Shown here: positions 51,504 to 61,281 of the stretch, in pieces
Layout: each line of letters opens with the position of its first letter
Numbering within the stretch: position 1 is the stretch's first letter
Translations under genes and position numbers: made by a program
Notes under the pieces: generated by a model
The model's input: only the letters and a program-made list of their open reading frames with translations
Told to the model about the DNA's origin: nothing
Databases searched by the model: none
From: Phocoenobacter uteri
GTDB taxonomy: Bacteria > Pseudomonadota > Gammaproteobacteria > Enterobacterales > Pasteurellaceae
Length of the DNA: 64,000 bases
Assembly: GCF_900454895.1 (NCBI RefSeq)
Contig: NZ_UGTA01000001.1
Span: 1,426,001 to 1,490,000, forward strand
Reading direction: 5' to 3'

Positions 51504-54500
51504 TTACTTGATACTTTCATAAATAGGCTCTTCTGTTGCCTCTTTATTTTGTACTTTTGCCTCAGGAATCGGAGGTAATGGGCGGTTTGCCATCAAGTTA
51601 TCTTTAATCTCTTCATAAATGTGTTCTTCTTGGGCATCATCTTGCTTAGAAGTCTCATTTTGTTTCGGAGACTTTTCTACTAATCCTTTAATTTCAAGCG
51701 TTTCAAAAGTAAAGCCTGTTTTAGCCACTTTTTCATTACGCTCAATAGTTTTAGATTGAGATAAATCTTGATTTACCTTACCTTGCACACCTTTTTCACT
51801 CTTTACATTGGTTAATGTTGAGTGTTGAGTTGCTTTATAATGCTCTTGCTCAGCACGCCCGCCACTCACATTAAATTTTGATAATCCTTGTGAATTTGCC
51901 CCAGCACTGATACCTAACTCACCACCATCTTTATGGTAAGAATCGTTGATTTCTTCGCTGTGTACTGCACCTTTCACATTTAATTTTGATTGATCGCCCT
52001 TATTCACAAGGTAACCGCCTTTCAATGTCAAATCATTCAAATTACCCGTAATTTGATTTGCTTTAATCCCTGACTGCTGTGCCACTTTCTTGCTTTCTTC
52101 GCCTTCAAAACCAATGGTAACGCCACCACTCACACTTGGTTTAACCGTTAATGCCGTTGTGACCGAGCCACCAATACCTAAATTGACTTTTGCTGATAAA
52201 GTGTCTTTTCTCACTTTATCTTGTACAGACTCAATATTAGTCTTACCCTTAACATTTAAAGTAAGCTTGTTCGTATCCACATTTGCCCCTTTAAGATTAA
52301 GATCTTTTTCGGTTTCAATGCGTAATTGCTTAGCATTTAATTGCGTATTGGTATGTGTTTTTGAATTACTAGTTGTTTTCTCATAACTTTCGCTAAAACT
52401 TCCGCTAATCCCTACGCCACAACCATCTGATTGTACGCCACAGTTTATGCTTGTTCCTGCTGAGCTTTTAATTGTGAAGCTTGATTCTGTTTCAGCACGT
52501 TGTGTTTCGCCCGCTTTCAAATTCACACTACCTTTGGCTTTCAAGGTTAATTTGCTATTTTTATCACTTTCTACATTTTTAAGATCAATATCTGAGTGAG
52601 AAGAAAGTGTGGTATTCCCTCCAATTTTGCTACGAATATCTGATTGTTGCGTGCTATGTTTTTTAGAATGAGAAATCTCCACTTTATTTTTTGAGCTACC
52701 GCCCACAACATCGCCAGTAATCAGATTTAATATGTCACTGCCTGCTTGTAGTATTGCTGTACCATCTTGTTTAAGCCCTTTATGGGTATCTGTAATTGTT
52801 CTTGAAAGAGAATTTGCAACATCGCCAAAAGAAGAATGTGCTTCTGATTCCGTACCAATTTTCAATACCGTTTTCGATGATGATTCTTCCAATACATCTT
52901 TCTGTTTATTCGATGTAATTTTCTTCGCAACAATATTAAAGCCTTTTCTTTCTTGCTCCGCTCTATGCTGTTTTTGATTTTCAAAGAAATTTTGCCCTTT
53001 TTCCGCCATCAATCCGTTGATTTCTGCCTCTGAAAGTTTTTTGATATTTACTTTTTTTGAGTTAGAAGCGGTCATATTTTTTTCATTTTTTGCAATTTTT
53101 TGATCGCTCTGCTCCAACGCTTTTTGATCATTTAGCGATGTATCTGATGGCGTTTGTGAAGCGTTAATGTCAATACCGCCAATCTCCGCTGATCCTTGAA
53201 TATGCAATTTACCGCTTTTCGCAGAGAGTTCACTATTACGATGTGTCAATTCTGTGCGTTTTTCTCTTTCCTTAGAAAAAGTCAAACCAATGCCAGAATT
53301 TAATCCGAATCCATCATTTTGTGAAACTTTACCTGTTACGCCATCTTTTTCATTGATCGTTAAACCTGCACGATGTCCAGCAGCACTGCCAGAAAGGTTA
53401 ATTTCTAACTGCAACACATCTTCTTTACGCTCACTATGTTCAATATTCTTACCTGCTTTCGCATTGTAATCCCCTTGAACAATACCTGTAATGCGATTAG
53501 TTTTAATGTCACTACCAGTTTGATTCAGATCGCCTTTAATTGCTAAATGTAAATGATCAAATTCTGCCTTTGACCCTTCCGATTTCACGCTAGCATGTTC
53601 TTTTGATTCTCCGCCAATACGTTTACCAGAAAGTTTTGAAAGAATATCCCTTTCTTCTCGTGAACTTTCCGTTTTATACGTATCTTTAAGATTCAAATCT
53701 TTGGCTTTAATATAACCGCTCTCGCCTTTCACATTTGAGGCAATCACATCGATATTTTTATCTTGTTTCGTTTCAAGATGAAGGTGTCCTTTTGATTGAA
53801 TATTTGCTTTGCGTACTTCGGTACTGCCGTCACCTTTTACAATCACTGTGCCTTGTGTTTCAATCCCTTCTAATCCTTTCAAACGAGAAGATTCTTCACC
53901 TAAAATATCCCCTTTATTTTTGATTTTATTTTTGGCCTCAATATCGAGTTTTTTACCTAAAATCGTCCCGCTATTTTGGGTATTTTGTGTTTTAAGGCGG
54001 AGTTCACGAGCTTGAATTAGAGCATTACCTAACCCTTTAAACTCTTTCGCATCAGCTAAGGTTTTTTGAGTTAAATAAACCTGAGGAACGTACACATCTT
54101 GTCCCTGTACTCTGGTTCTCACATACCAAATAATATCTTCGTCAAGTTTCGCTTGTTGCTCTTTGGTTAAGGCTTCCCCGACTTGTAAATTCAATGATTT
54201 TGCATTGTAATACGCATTATCAATCAATTTTTTCACAAGTTCTTTTTGAGAAACATCATATTTTAGGGCTAAATGATTATCGACTTTTTTCTCGATCATT
54301 CGTGTAATCAGCTGATGTTCAAGGAATTCATCGCCAATCACTTTGGCTTTTTGTGATTCTTTGAGCATTTTTGATAAGAAATAACCCGCTCCAACATAGC
54401 CCTCTTTACTTAAATAATCTAAACGTGTTTTATCAACAGCTTCAAGCTCGATTTTTACATCGCCTTTTGAATTATTTTCAGCTTTACGCTTGTTTTCTAA

Positions 54501-57500
54501 TTCAATTAAACGCTTACGAGCTTCTAGTAAACGATTTTCATATTCTTGAATACGTTTACGCTCTGCTTCTTCTTTTTTACGGCGTGCTTTTTCTTCTACT
54601 TGGAAATCTTCCAATTCGTGCTGTAATTGACGTTTTTTCTCACTATTTTTTTCTTTTGCAATGCTTGCATATAAATCATCTAATTTTTTCTGACGTGCTT
54701 TTTGTTGTTGCTCCATCAACTCTTGATGTTTACGCTGTGCTTTTTCTTTGGCTTGACGCTCTTCCAACTCTTGGGATTTACGACGTTTTTCATCAAGAAT
54801 ACGTTGACGTTTTTCTTCTTCTGTTTCAGGTAATAATGCGAGAGCTTGCTCGTTTAATTCTAGTTGCGAAGCGATCTTTGGATCTTTTTTATCTGAATGT
54901 GTGATAAAAAGATGAGAATTATTTAATAATTCCATAAACACTGAAAGATCGATGTCCATCTCTTCTTCAATCTGACTTTTCACTGTGTCAAATTCTACCT
55001 CAGGTAAAGCAATTTTATGCTTACCAATCAAGATATTCTTTTGAGCTTTCCCTTTTTCAGCATATTTTCCATTTCTAAGCAAATCCGCTTCGCCAGTGAT
55101 TTTATCTGCTAAGAATTTTGCGGTATTTCCTTCGGCATTGAAATGAAGTTTGTGACCACCTTTTGCATTAAAGCCTTGCCACGCCTTTTTCAAATCGCCA
55201 TAGCTTTGTTTATCCCAATTTTGTCCAAAAACAAGGGTCATCACTTTTTGGAAATCATTTGATTGAATATTTTTCAAGGTTTTAAACACTTCAATACTAC
55301 GTGCATAGTAAATGCTCGTTTTTAATTGTTCTGGATATTCATTTTCCAATAATTCTTCAAATAAGCTGTATAAATTCTCTTTTTCCAAAACCGATTGACC
55401 ACTTAATCCTGTATTAAATGCCGTTGATCTTGGTGAGAAAGCAATTTTTACTTTTGCTTGGTGTTTTAAGTAATCATAGATCACATCAAATTGCTGTGCA
55501 TTCGCTTCATTTACAATTTGCTTTGTACCACTGTTTTTCACTTCGCCTTGAATATTAAATACGCCAGAATTAAAGATCCCCGCATCGTTGTGTGATCCAG
55601 TAGTTTCTTTTTGGATAAATTCAAAGTCAGACTCGCCTGAAATTCGTCCCACACTGGCAACACTTACATTATTTTTCAATTCAGGTACATCAATTTCTGC
55701 TGTATAAACATCATATTGGAATGAGCCATTATCAGTATGTGTGCTTTTTAATAGGTTTTTTTGCGTGGTAACGCCACCCGCTAATTTCGTTTCATTAACA
55801 AGTTTCACCGCAGAAACAGTAATTTTATCCTTAGCCAGAATTTCACCGCTATTATGCACTGCATTTTCAGCTTCTAAATAGAGACGACCATCCGAATGAA
55901 TCGTGGCTTTTTGACCATTAGTAATATTTGTTTGTGATATCAAACTAACTAAATCTTTTGCACCAAGCACGCCTTCATTTTGAATGCTATTTGCAGAAAC
56001 TTTTAACGTTTTCGCACTGGTGATTAACCCTTTGTTTGTAAAGTTTTTACTATAAACTTTTAGATTTGCCCCTGTTTTCACTTCGGATTTTTTATCAATG
56101 TTAAAACCTGCGGACGTAATTTCTAGATCATTTTTTGCTTCAATGAGTTTATGCACACTTCCATCAAAATCTGTTCCATCCTTGAAAATCAATTCAGCAC
56201 TCTCATTACTTAAAATTCGACCGCTGTTATTGTATCCGTTCGTTTTTCTTTTACTATCAAGCCCTTTCGTTTGAATTTTTAACGATCGTTCTGCCAAAAT
56301 AACGCCATTATTATAAAGCTGAGTAGTATCTAAATCTGCATTGCGAGCATAAACCGTCCCTTTGTTTTCAAGATAATCACTTTTAAGATTGACGTTTTTA
56401 CCAAGAACCTTAGCATCTTTCTTCACCGCTAATAATTTTGCTTTCGCGTTAATGGTTGAAGCAGATACTTTCGATTGATCATTTAAACTAATCACCGTTG
56501 CATCTAACTCAATATGATTACCACTAAGATGTGCCTTGCCATTCACATTTGCAAATTCTGCTTGTAATTTGACCGCTTGTGCATTGGTATCATTATTGAT
56601 ATGAACCGCTTTGGCTTTGTTGATATTTAGATTTTTTTTCGCTGTGCTTTTATTTAAGGTTACATCGCCTCTTTCTGTTGTAATATCAAGATCACTTTCA
56701 GATAAAATAATTCCATTATGTCTTACGCCCGCACCTGAATCCGTCGTGACAAAACGAATATGTTTACCGTGCATTGCCCCCGCTTCATCACCACTGATTA
56801 ACACCTCATTCGTGATCTTATTTTTAGACTGAATTTGCCCTGTTTTCACATCATAGTCTGATGAACCCGCAACTAAGCTAATTTTTGTGGTTGCTTCACT
56901 GTTTGGCTGACTATTTTTAATCGCCCCTTTTTGCTGAATTTTTTTGGCAACAATATCTAAATATTGTAAACCATCGGTGTTGATCCCATCTTTACCAATG
57001 ATCACCTCACCGCGATCCACATTCAGTTTTAATCCTTTGGTTGGATCAATCACGTCACTGGTAGAAACAACAAAACGATCCGTATTATAGGTTTGCACAC
57101 CATTCACCGTTACGCCATTTGGGTTGACGACTAATAAATCCGCTTTGCCCCCAAAGACTTCTAACCCACCTTGTAAAAGGGTTGGATTTGTTCCTGTCAC
57201 TTGGTTTAAAATCGCTTTTGCTTCATTGCCTGCTAATAATTTATTTGCTTCAAGATGTCCTGCTAAATGAGAATTCCCACCTGTGGCACTGTTATTAAAT
57301 ACCGCCCCATTTTTCACATTAAATTCATTAAAACGGTTATCAGAAATACCATCGCTTTCAGGTTTTGCAATATCCACAATCAGTCTGCCATTATCCGCAT
57401 TTCTCACCTGTGTTTGTGTTGAACCAACCTCAACGCCATCTAGCGATTTTCCGTTAGCCATTGCATTCACTGACGCCGTACCTATGACGATCACTGGTAA

Positions 57501-57689
57501 CATTTTTAATGTCACCTTAATCAACTGAGCAAGTGGAGCAATTTTAAATCGGGGCTCATCTTCTTCCCCATCACTAGAAGGATCACGATCAGATGAACCA
57601 TTATTTACCGCAGATTTAATATTTTCCGCCACTGGCACTAAACATGCTTTCGCTTTACTAAAAATTAATTTATATCTATTTTTGTTCAT
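51504..57689 (-). CDS. Two-partner secretion exoprotein, FHA/LspA-like, with EPIYA/SH3-like tail
   Basis: Large secreted beta-helical protein (2061 residues), partner of TpsB. An extended signal peptide begins MNKNRYKLIFSKAKACLVPV, has an acidic insert (residues 38-46) and a hydrophobic core (about 56-75) with cleavage after AMA (78). The TPS secretion domain follows (about 84-220) with VVNPNGVTVNG at 187-197. Then come filamentous-haemagglutinin repeats, a highly charged coiled-coil stretch (about 955-1075), a segment like the FhaB/CdiA middle domain (GYFLSKML, GDEFLEHQLITRMI) and more repeats rich in LNLK and DLTLKGG patterns. There is no VENN motif and no toxin domain. The last 46 residues hold YEEI at Y2025, RPLPPIP at 2036-2042 and EPIYESI at Y2057. 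AAGGA precedes the ATG. Likely adhesin or anti-phagocytic factor. Confidence 0.92.
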   Translation of the reverse strand: MNKNRYKLIFSKAKACLVPVAENIKSAVNNGSSDRDPSSDGEEDEPRFKIAPLAQLIKVTLKMLPVIVIGTASVNAMANGKSLDGVEVGSTQTQVRNADNGRLIVDIAKPESDGISDNRFNEFNVKNGAVFNNSATGGNSHLAGHLEANKLLAGNEAKAILNQVTGTNPTLLQGGLEVFGGKADLLVVNPNGVTVNGVQTYNTDRFVVSTSDVIDPTKGLKLNVDRGEVIIGKDGINTDGLQYLDIVAKKIQQKGAIKNSQPNSEATTKISLVAGSSDYDVKTGQIQSKNKITNEVLISGDEAGAMHGKHIRFVTTDSGAGVRHNGIILSESDLDITTERGDVTLNKSTAKKNLNINKAKAVHINNDTNAQAVKLQAEFANVNGKAHLSGNHIELDATVISLNDQSKVSASTINAKAKLLAVKKDAKVLGKNVNLKSDYLENKGTVYARNADLDTTQLYNNGVILAERSLKIQTKGLDSKRKTNGYNNSGRILSNESAELIFKDGTDFDGSVHKLIEAKNDLEITSAGFNIDKKSEVKTGANLKVYSKNFTNKGLITSAKTLKVSANSIQNEGVLGAKDLVSLISQTNITNGQKATIHSDGRLYLEAENAVHNSGEILAKDKITVSAVKLVNETKLAGGVTTQKNLLKSTHTDNGSFQYDVYTAEIDVPELKNNVSVASVGRISGESDFEFIQKETTGSHNDAGIFNSGVFNIQGEVKNSGTKQIVNEANAQQFDVIYDYLKHQAKVKIAFSPRSTAFNTGLSGQSVLEKENLYSLFEELLENEYPEQLKTSIYYARSIEVFKTLKNIQSNDFQKVMTLVFGQNWDKQSYGDLKKAWQGFNAKGGHKLHFNAEGNTAKFLADKITGEADLLRNGKYAEKGKAQKNILIGKHKIALPEVEFDTVKSQIEEEMDIDLSVFMELLNNSHLFITHSDKKDPKIASQLELNEQALALLPETEEEKRQRILDEKRRKSQELEERQAKEKAQRKHQELMEQQQKARQKKLDDLYASIAKEKNSEKKRQLQHELEDFQVEEKARRKKEEAERKRIQEYENRLLEARKRLIELENKRKAENNSKGDVKIELEAVDKTRLDYLSKEGYVGAGYFLSKMLKESQKAKVIGDEFLEHQLITRMIEKKVDNHLALKYDVSQKELVKKLIDNAYYNAKSLNLQVGEALTKEQQAKLDEDIIWYVRTRVQGQDVYVPQVYLTQKTLADAKEFKGLGNALIQARELRLKTQNTQNSGTILGKKLDIEAKNKIKNKGDILGEESSRLKGLEGIETQGTVIVKGDGSTEVRKANIQSKGHLHLETKQDKNIDVIASNVKGESGYIKAKDLNLKDTYKTESSREERDILSKLSGKRIGGESKEHASVKSEGSKAEFDHLHLAIKGDLNQTGSDIKTNRITGIVQGDYNAKAGKNIEHSERKEDVLQLEINLSGSAAGHRAGLTINEKDGVTGKVSQNDGFGLNSGIGLTFSKEREKRTELTHRNSELSAKSGKLHIQGSAEIGGIDINASQTPSDTSLNDQKALEQSDQKIAKNEKNMTASNSKKVNIKKLSEAEINGLMAEKGQNFFENQKQHRAEQERKGFNIVAKKITSNKQKDVLEESSSKTVLKIGTESEAHSSFGDVANSLSRTITDTHKGLKQDGTAILQAGSDILNLITGDVVGGSSKNKVEISHSKKHSTQQSDIRSKIGGNTTLSSHSDIDLKNVESDKNSKLTLKAKGSVNLKAGETQRAETESSFTIKSSAGTSINCGVQSDGCGVGISGSFSESYEKTTSNSKTHTNTQLNAKQLRIETEKDLNLKGANVDTNKLTLNVKGKTNIESVQDKVRKDTLSAKVNLGIGGSVTTALTVKPSVSGGVTIGFEGEESKKVAQQSGIKANQITGNLNDLTLKGGYLVNKGDQSKLNVKGAVHSEEINDSYHKDGGELGISAGANSQGLSKFNVSGGRAEQEHYKATQHSTLTNVKSEKGVQGKVNQDLSQSKTIERNEKVAKTGFTFETLEIKGLVEKSPKQNETSKQDDAQEEHIYEEIKDNLMANRPLPPIPEAKVQNKEATEEPIYESIK

Positions 57690-57705
57690 AATTATTTTTC
57701 CTTAC

Positions 57706-59409
57706 TTAAAAATGAACTGAACTGTTAAAATACACAACACCACCACGATCCGAATGATCCTTTAAAGTGTTGCTTAATGGTTTTGCATAAGTTACAGATA
57801 ATGAAATATTCTTTGCTTGTGCTTTAAATCCCAATGCCAAGCCCATCAATTTATTATGCTGTTTCAATGCTTTCTGGTGTGTTTGCCCCCAATCTAACCC
57901 AATAAAAGGCGAGATCGTGGACAAATAATTCTTTTGCGGATAAAAAGGCATTGAAAGGGTTTGCGATACATAGAATCCTCGCTCACCTGAGGCAACGCCT
58001 CCTTTAAAACCGCGTACGGTATATTCATCACCGATACTAAATTGATTATCGGAGAGTAAACCTAATTTACTATATTGCCCCGCAATTCTAAGCTGATAAT
58101 TAAGCGGGCGACTCCATACAAACGCCTTATGCCAATTCACACTTCCAGCCAATAATTGCAAATTTCTATCTTTATTATTAAGGTAAGCCGTTGGCTTTGA
58201 ACCAAACCAATGTAGCCCCTGACTCAAATGAATATCACTGTGTAACTTACCGCCCCAAAGTGTTGTTAAATGCGATAATCCCAAATCCAATTTGCTATAA
58301 AGATGATCATTGGTTAAACGATTTACCACATAATTTTTCTTTTTCTTGAACTCCAGCTCGCCATAAGCCGTTAACATACTGTCTCTATCTCGTACCAAAA
58401 TACGTGATAATTTTAGATTTGCGGTTTGCGTTTTTCCTTCATTGCTGTAAGTTCCATTTCGACCTTGCAATGCCTTATCAAAATCGGAATGAGAGAGTTT
58501 TAAATCCAAGGTATAAAAACCGAATGGCTGACTATAATTTAAGGTATAGTTATGCTGATTATTCTGCTTACTTTTGTCATAAAGACGATAGCCCGTTGAA
58601 AATGACCAGCTATCATTGATACCCAATAAATCACTGGCAGACACCGTTGTCGTCAACTGATTACGTCCATTTGCATTATTTCCCGCTCCTGAATTATTAA
58701 AACCTAATGAGAAACGAGGTAATGAGTTTCGTGCTGTTTCAACATTCAAATAAGATTTTGCAACCTCATCACTTGGTATCACTTTTACTTGGGCAGATTT
58801 ATTCACACCATTGGTGATTTCAACGATCTGATCGATATCAAATACGCTTAACGGTTGTTGCGTTAAGGTTGGTAAAGTACTTAACATCGCACGATCTTTA
58901 AAAGTATTCGCTGACTGACCATTCACTAAAAAGCCTTTTACCCAGCCCCAATGTACGATAAATTTCAAATGCCCATCGGCAATATTTTTATCTTTTAAAC
59001 CAATGGCACTGGTGCTGTATCCTTTTGAATACAGTACCTCTGTCAACTCTTTTACTAAGGTTAAAATTTGCGATTTAGTTAATGATTTATCTTGATAACG
59101 AGCAATCACAGGTTGAAAATCTAATCCAATATCTTGCCCCGCCAAATCCACGCTAATACGACGAATGGGATAGCCTTGTCCCTGCGGATCTTCTACCACT
59201 TTTTGGAGATGAGATGGTGTATTCACAGACAAAAATTGCCGTGCTTTTTCAATTTGTTTTTCGCTTTCTGTTAATTGTGCTTCGTTTTTTAATCTTTGTA
59301 ATTCTTGATCAAGCGGATCACTCTCAACAGCCTGAGCCGTTAAAGGTGAAGAGATAACCCCAAGAAAGAAAAGAGAAATTAAGTGATGATTGTTGAATGA
59401 TGAATTCAT
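57706..59409 (-). CDS. Two-partner secretion outer-membrane transporter TpsB (FhaC/LspB/ShlB family)
   Basis: Omp85-superfamily beta-barrel that exports TpsA across the outer membrane. Signal peptide to about TAQA (residue 27), an N-terminal helix and charged linker (about 30-70), POTRA domains (about 75-225, PIRRISVDLAG and VIVEITNG-like segments), and a 16-strand barrel with the conserved VRGF motif near residue 464 and a C-terminal phenylalanine (SSVHF) needed for BAM-dependent insertion. Length 567 is normal. AAGGA precedes the ATG; tpsA follows after 16 bases. Confidence 0.95.
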   Translation of the reverse strand: MNSSFNNHHLISLFFLGVISSPLTAQAVESDPLDQELQRLKNEAQLTESEKQIEKARQFLSVNTPSHLQKVVEDPQGQGYPIRRISVDLAGQDIGLDFQPVIARYQDKSLTKSQILTLVKELTEVLYSKGYSTSAIGLKDKNIADGHLKFIVHWGWVKGFLVNGQSANTFKDRAMLSTLPTLTQQPLSVFDIDQIVEITNGVNKSAQVKVIPSDEVAKSYLNVETARNSLPRFSLGFNNSGAGNNANGRNQLTTTVSASDLLGINDSWSFSTGYRLYDKSKQNNQHNYTLNYSQPFGFYTLDLKLSHSDFDKALQGRNGTYSNEGKTQTANLKLSRILVRDRDSMLTAYGELEFKKKKNYVVNRLTNDHLYSKLDLGLSHLTTLWGGKLHSDIHLSQGLHWFGSKPTAYLNNKDRNLQLLAGSVNWHKAFVWSRPLNYQLRIAGQYSKLGLLSDNQFSIGDEYTVRGFKGGVASGERGFYVSQTLSMPFYPQKNYLSTISPFIGLDWGQTHQKALKQHNKLMGLALGFKAQAKNISLSVTYAKPLSNTLKDHSDRGGVVYFNSSVHF

Positions 59410-59586
59410 TCAGATTTCCTTACAAATTCTATGTCACTAAGAATTTTGCGAATTATATATAAAAATAAACCGCTTAGCCGACTGGTCTTATCAGCAAAAA
59501 AAGTAAGGTTTTTTTGTAAGAAAAATGCAAGTATTTCGTCGTATATAAAAAATGAATAAAATTCAATCTAAAGCTGTATAAAATAG

Positions 59587-59625
59587 AAAAAACCTTTAAT
59601 TTCAAAGATAAATTAAAGGTTTTTT
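59587..59625. terminator. Two-way terminator between hemH and tpsB
   Basis: AAAAAACCTTTAATTT and its exact complement make a 16-bp stem whose ends supply A and T runs for both strands. It lies 11 bp beyond the hemH stop. The rest of the 226-bp gap holds the tpsB promoter region and a half uptake signal (about 59437-59478). Confidence 0.88.
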
Positions 59626-59635
59626 AAACGTCATT

Positions 59636-60586
59636 CTAACACCTGTTATCAATCAAAGTCGTTAAAAGTTCGATATGAGCCTGACTAGCATTAAGGGCAG
59701 GAATATAGCGGTAAGATTTTCCACCATTTTTGCAAAAAATTTCTTTATTTTCTACGGCGATTTCTTCTAAGGTTTCTAAACAATCTACCGAAAATCCCGC
59801 ACAAATCACAGCAATATTTTCAATATCTTGTTGCGGATAGTTTTCTAAAATATGATCCGTATAAGGCTTCAACCATTCTTCTTTTCCAAAACGAGATTGA
59901 AAACTCAGAGTCCAATCACTTTCCTTCAAACCTAATTGTTGTGCAACTAATTGTGCTGTTTCTCGACAGTGTTTTGCATAAAAATCCCCTTCCGTTTGAT
60001 AACGCTCTGGAATGCCGTGAAAAGAAAAAAGCAAATGCTCATTTTTCTGTAACTGAACTGACTCCGCTAGTGCGTTAATATACAAAGGATGATCGTGATA
60101 GCTATGGATAAACTCAAACTGACACACTCTTTTATGCCTCTTTAAAGCGTGTGCAAAAGCATCAAAAACAGGAGCTGTAGTTGTGCTGCTGTATTGTGGA
60201 TAGAGAGGTAATACAATAATTTTATCAACACATTGTGCTGTAAAGCGGCTCACTGCCTCGCTAATTGAAGGATTACCGTAAGTCATTCCCAATTCAACAA
60301 TGACATCCTTACCTTTTTCATCAAAATAGTGCTGAATTGCTTGCTGCTGTTGGCGTGAAATTGCAAGAAGTGGTGAACCTTGTTCTGTCCAAATTTCTTG
60401 ATAAAGCTTCGCCACTTTTGGGCTACGGCGTGGCAATACAATACCATTTAAAATCGGTAGCCAACTTAATCTTGGAAGGTCAATCACTCGCGGATCGCTT
60501 AAAAATTCTTTTAAATACTTTTTTACTGCAACTGGTGTAGGTTCATCTGGCGTGCCTAAATTTACTAATAAAACTCCAATTTTCAT
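59636..60586 (-). CDS. hemH: Ferrochelatase HemH
   Basis: Inserts ferrous iron into protoporphyrin IX, the last step of haem synthesis. The 316-residue protein has GVLLVNLGTPD at its start, the active-site histidine in LFSFHGIPERY and the conserved glutamate in CAGFSVDCLETLEE. Start is ATG 60586 (MKIGVLL) with GAGGAAA upstream; an in-frame TTG four codons earlier is not supported. Single gene. Confidence 0.97.
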   Translation of the reverse strand: MKIGVLLVNLGTPDEPTPVAVKKYLKEFLSDPRVIDLPRLSWLPILNGIVLPRRSPKVAKLYQEIWTEQGSPLLAISRQQQQAIQHYFDEKGKDVIVELGMTYGNPSISEAVSRFTAQCVDKIIVLPLYPQYSSTTTAPVFDAFAHALKRHKRVCQFEFIHSYHDHPLYINALAESVQLQKNEHLLFSFHGIPERYQTEGDFYAKHCRETAQLVAQQLGLKESDWTLSFQSRFGKEEWLKPYTDHILENYPQQDIENIAVICAGFSVDCLETLEEIAVENKEIFCKNGGKSYRYIPALNASQAHIELLTTLIDNRC

Positions 60587-60688
60587 CAATTTCCTCAAAA
60601 TATATTTTCTTATATATAATGATGGAAATTATGGCATATCTTGGGTAAAATTCATCAATATTTTTTAAAATTTAAGATTAAGGTTACT

Positions 60689-60799
60689 ATGAAAAAATGG
60701 TTCATTATTGCGATATTCGCAAGTCTCACGTTAACTGCTTGTGGCGTGAAAGGGTCACTTTATTATCCTGAAAAAGAAGTTCAACAAGAAACAAACTAA
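60689..60799 (+). CDS. lptM: LPS-assembly accessory lipoprotein LptM (YifL)
   Basis: A 36-residue lipoprotein precursor too short for most gene finders. MKKWFIIAIFASLTLTAC gives a signal peptide with lipobox LTAC and lipidated C18; the mature peptide begins CGVKGSLYYP, the family motif CGxKGPLYxP with one change. In E. coli LptM helps LptD form its correct disulfides during LPS translocon assembly. AAGG precedes the ATG. It lies between hemH and maoP. Confidence 0.88.
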   Translation: MKKWFIIAIFASLTLTACGVKGSLYYPEKEVQQETN

Positions 60800-60904
60800 T
60801 TTTATGCAGAAATAAAGGCGATTTTCACAAAAAATAATTGACTTATTTTTAAAAGTTGCTTTAATGCCCCCCTTATTTTTTAGAACAGTAAATTAGGAGA
60901 AAAT

Positions 60905-61228
60905 ATGGCAGAGAGTTTTAGTTCAACCCGTCGTTTTTTTGATAATAAAAATTATCCGAGAGGTTTTTCTCGTCACGGCGATTACACTATTCGTGAATCT
61001 CAACTTTTAGAGCAATTTGGTCAAGCTTGCCTTGCATTAGAAAAAGGCGAAAGAGAGCCTGTAACAGAAGAAGAGATACAGTTTGTTGCAATGATTAAAG
61101 CTGAAAGACAGGCAACAACGCCATTAGAAAGAGTATGGGTTAAATACCGTACTAAAATTAGTCAAACAAAACGTTTATACACTCTTGCCGACAATCTTGG
61201 CAACGATGTTGATGATTTATCAGAATAA
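60905..61228 (+). CDS. maoP: Macrodomain organisation protein MaoP (YifE)
   Basis: Small cytoplasmic protein (107 residues) that in E. coli acts with the maoS DNA site to organise chromosome macrodomains. The N-terminus MAESFSSTRRFFDNKNYPRG and SRHGDYTI block, then REPVTEEE and ERVWVKY, match remembered E. coli YifE closely. AGGAG precedes the ATG. Single gene with its own terminator. Confidence 0.92.
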   Translation: MAESFSSTRRFFDNKNYPRGFSRHGDYTIRESQLLEQFGQACLALEKGEREPVTEEEIQFVAMIKAERQATTPLERVWVKYRTKISQTKRLYTLADNLGNDVDDLSE

Positions 61229-61238
61229 ACGATACACT

Positions 61239-61256
61239 AAGGGGAGAAATCCCCTT
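61239..61256 (+). terminator. Rho-independent terminator of maoP
   Basis: AAGGGG and CCCCTT form a short stem with a six-base loop followed by TTGTTTTTAT. Confidence 0.88.
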
Positions 61257-61281
61257 TTGTTTTTATATTTATAGAGTATTT

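Noticed and set aside
51504..57689. Contact-dependent inhibition CdiA with C-terminal toxin
   Set aside because: TpsB-TpsA plus downstream small genes recalls a cdiBAI locus, but the protein has no VENN motif and no globular C-terminal toxin domain; it ends in FHA repeats and a short motif-bearing tail.
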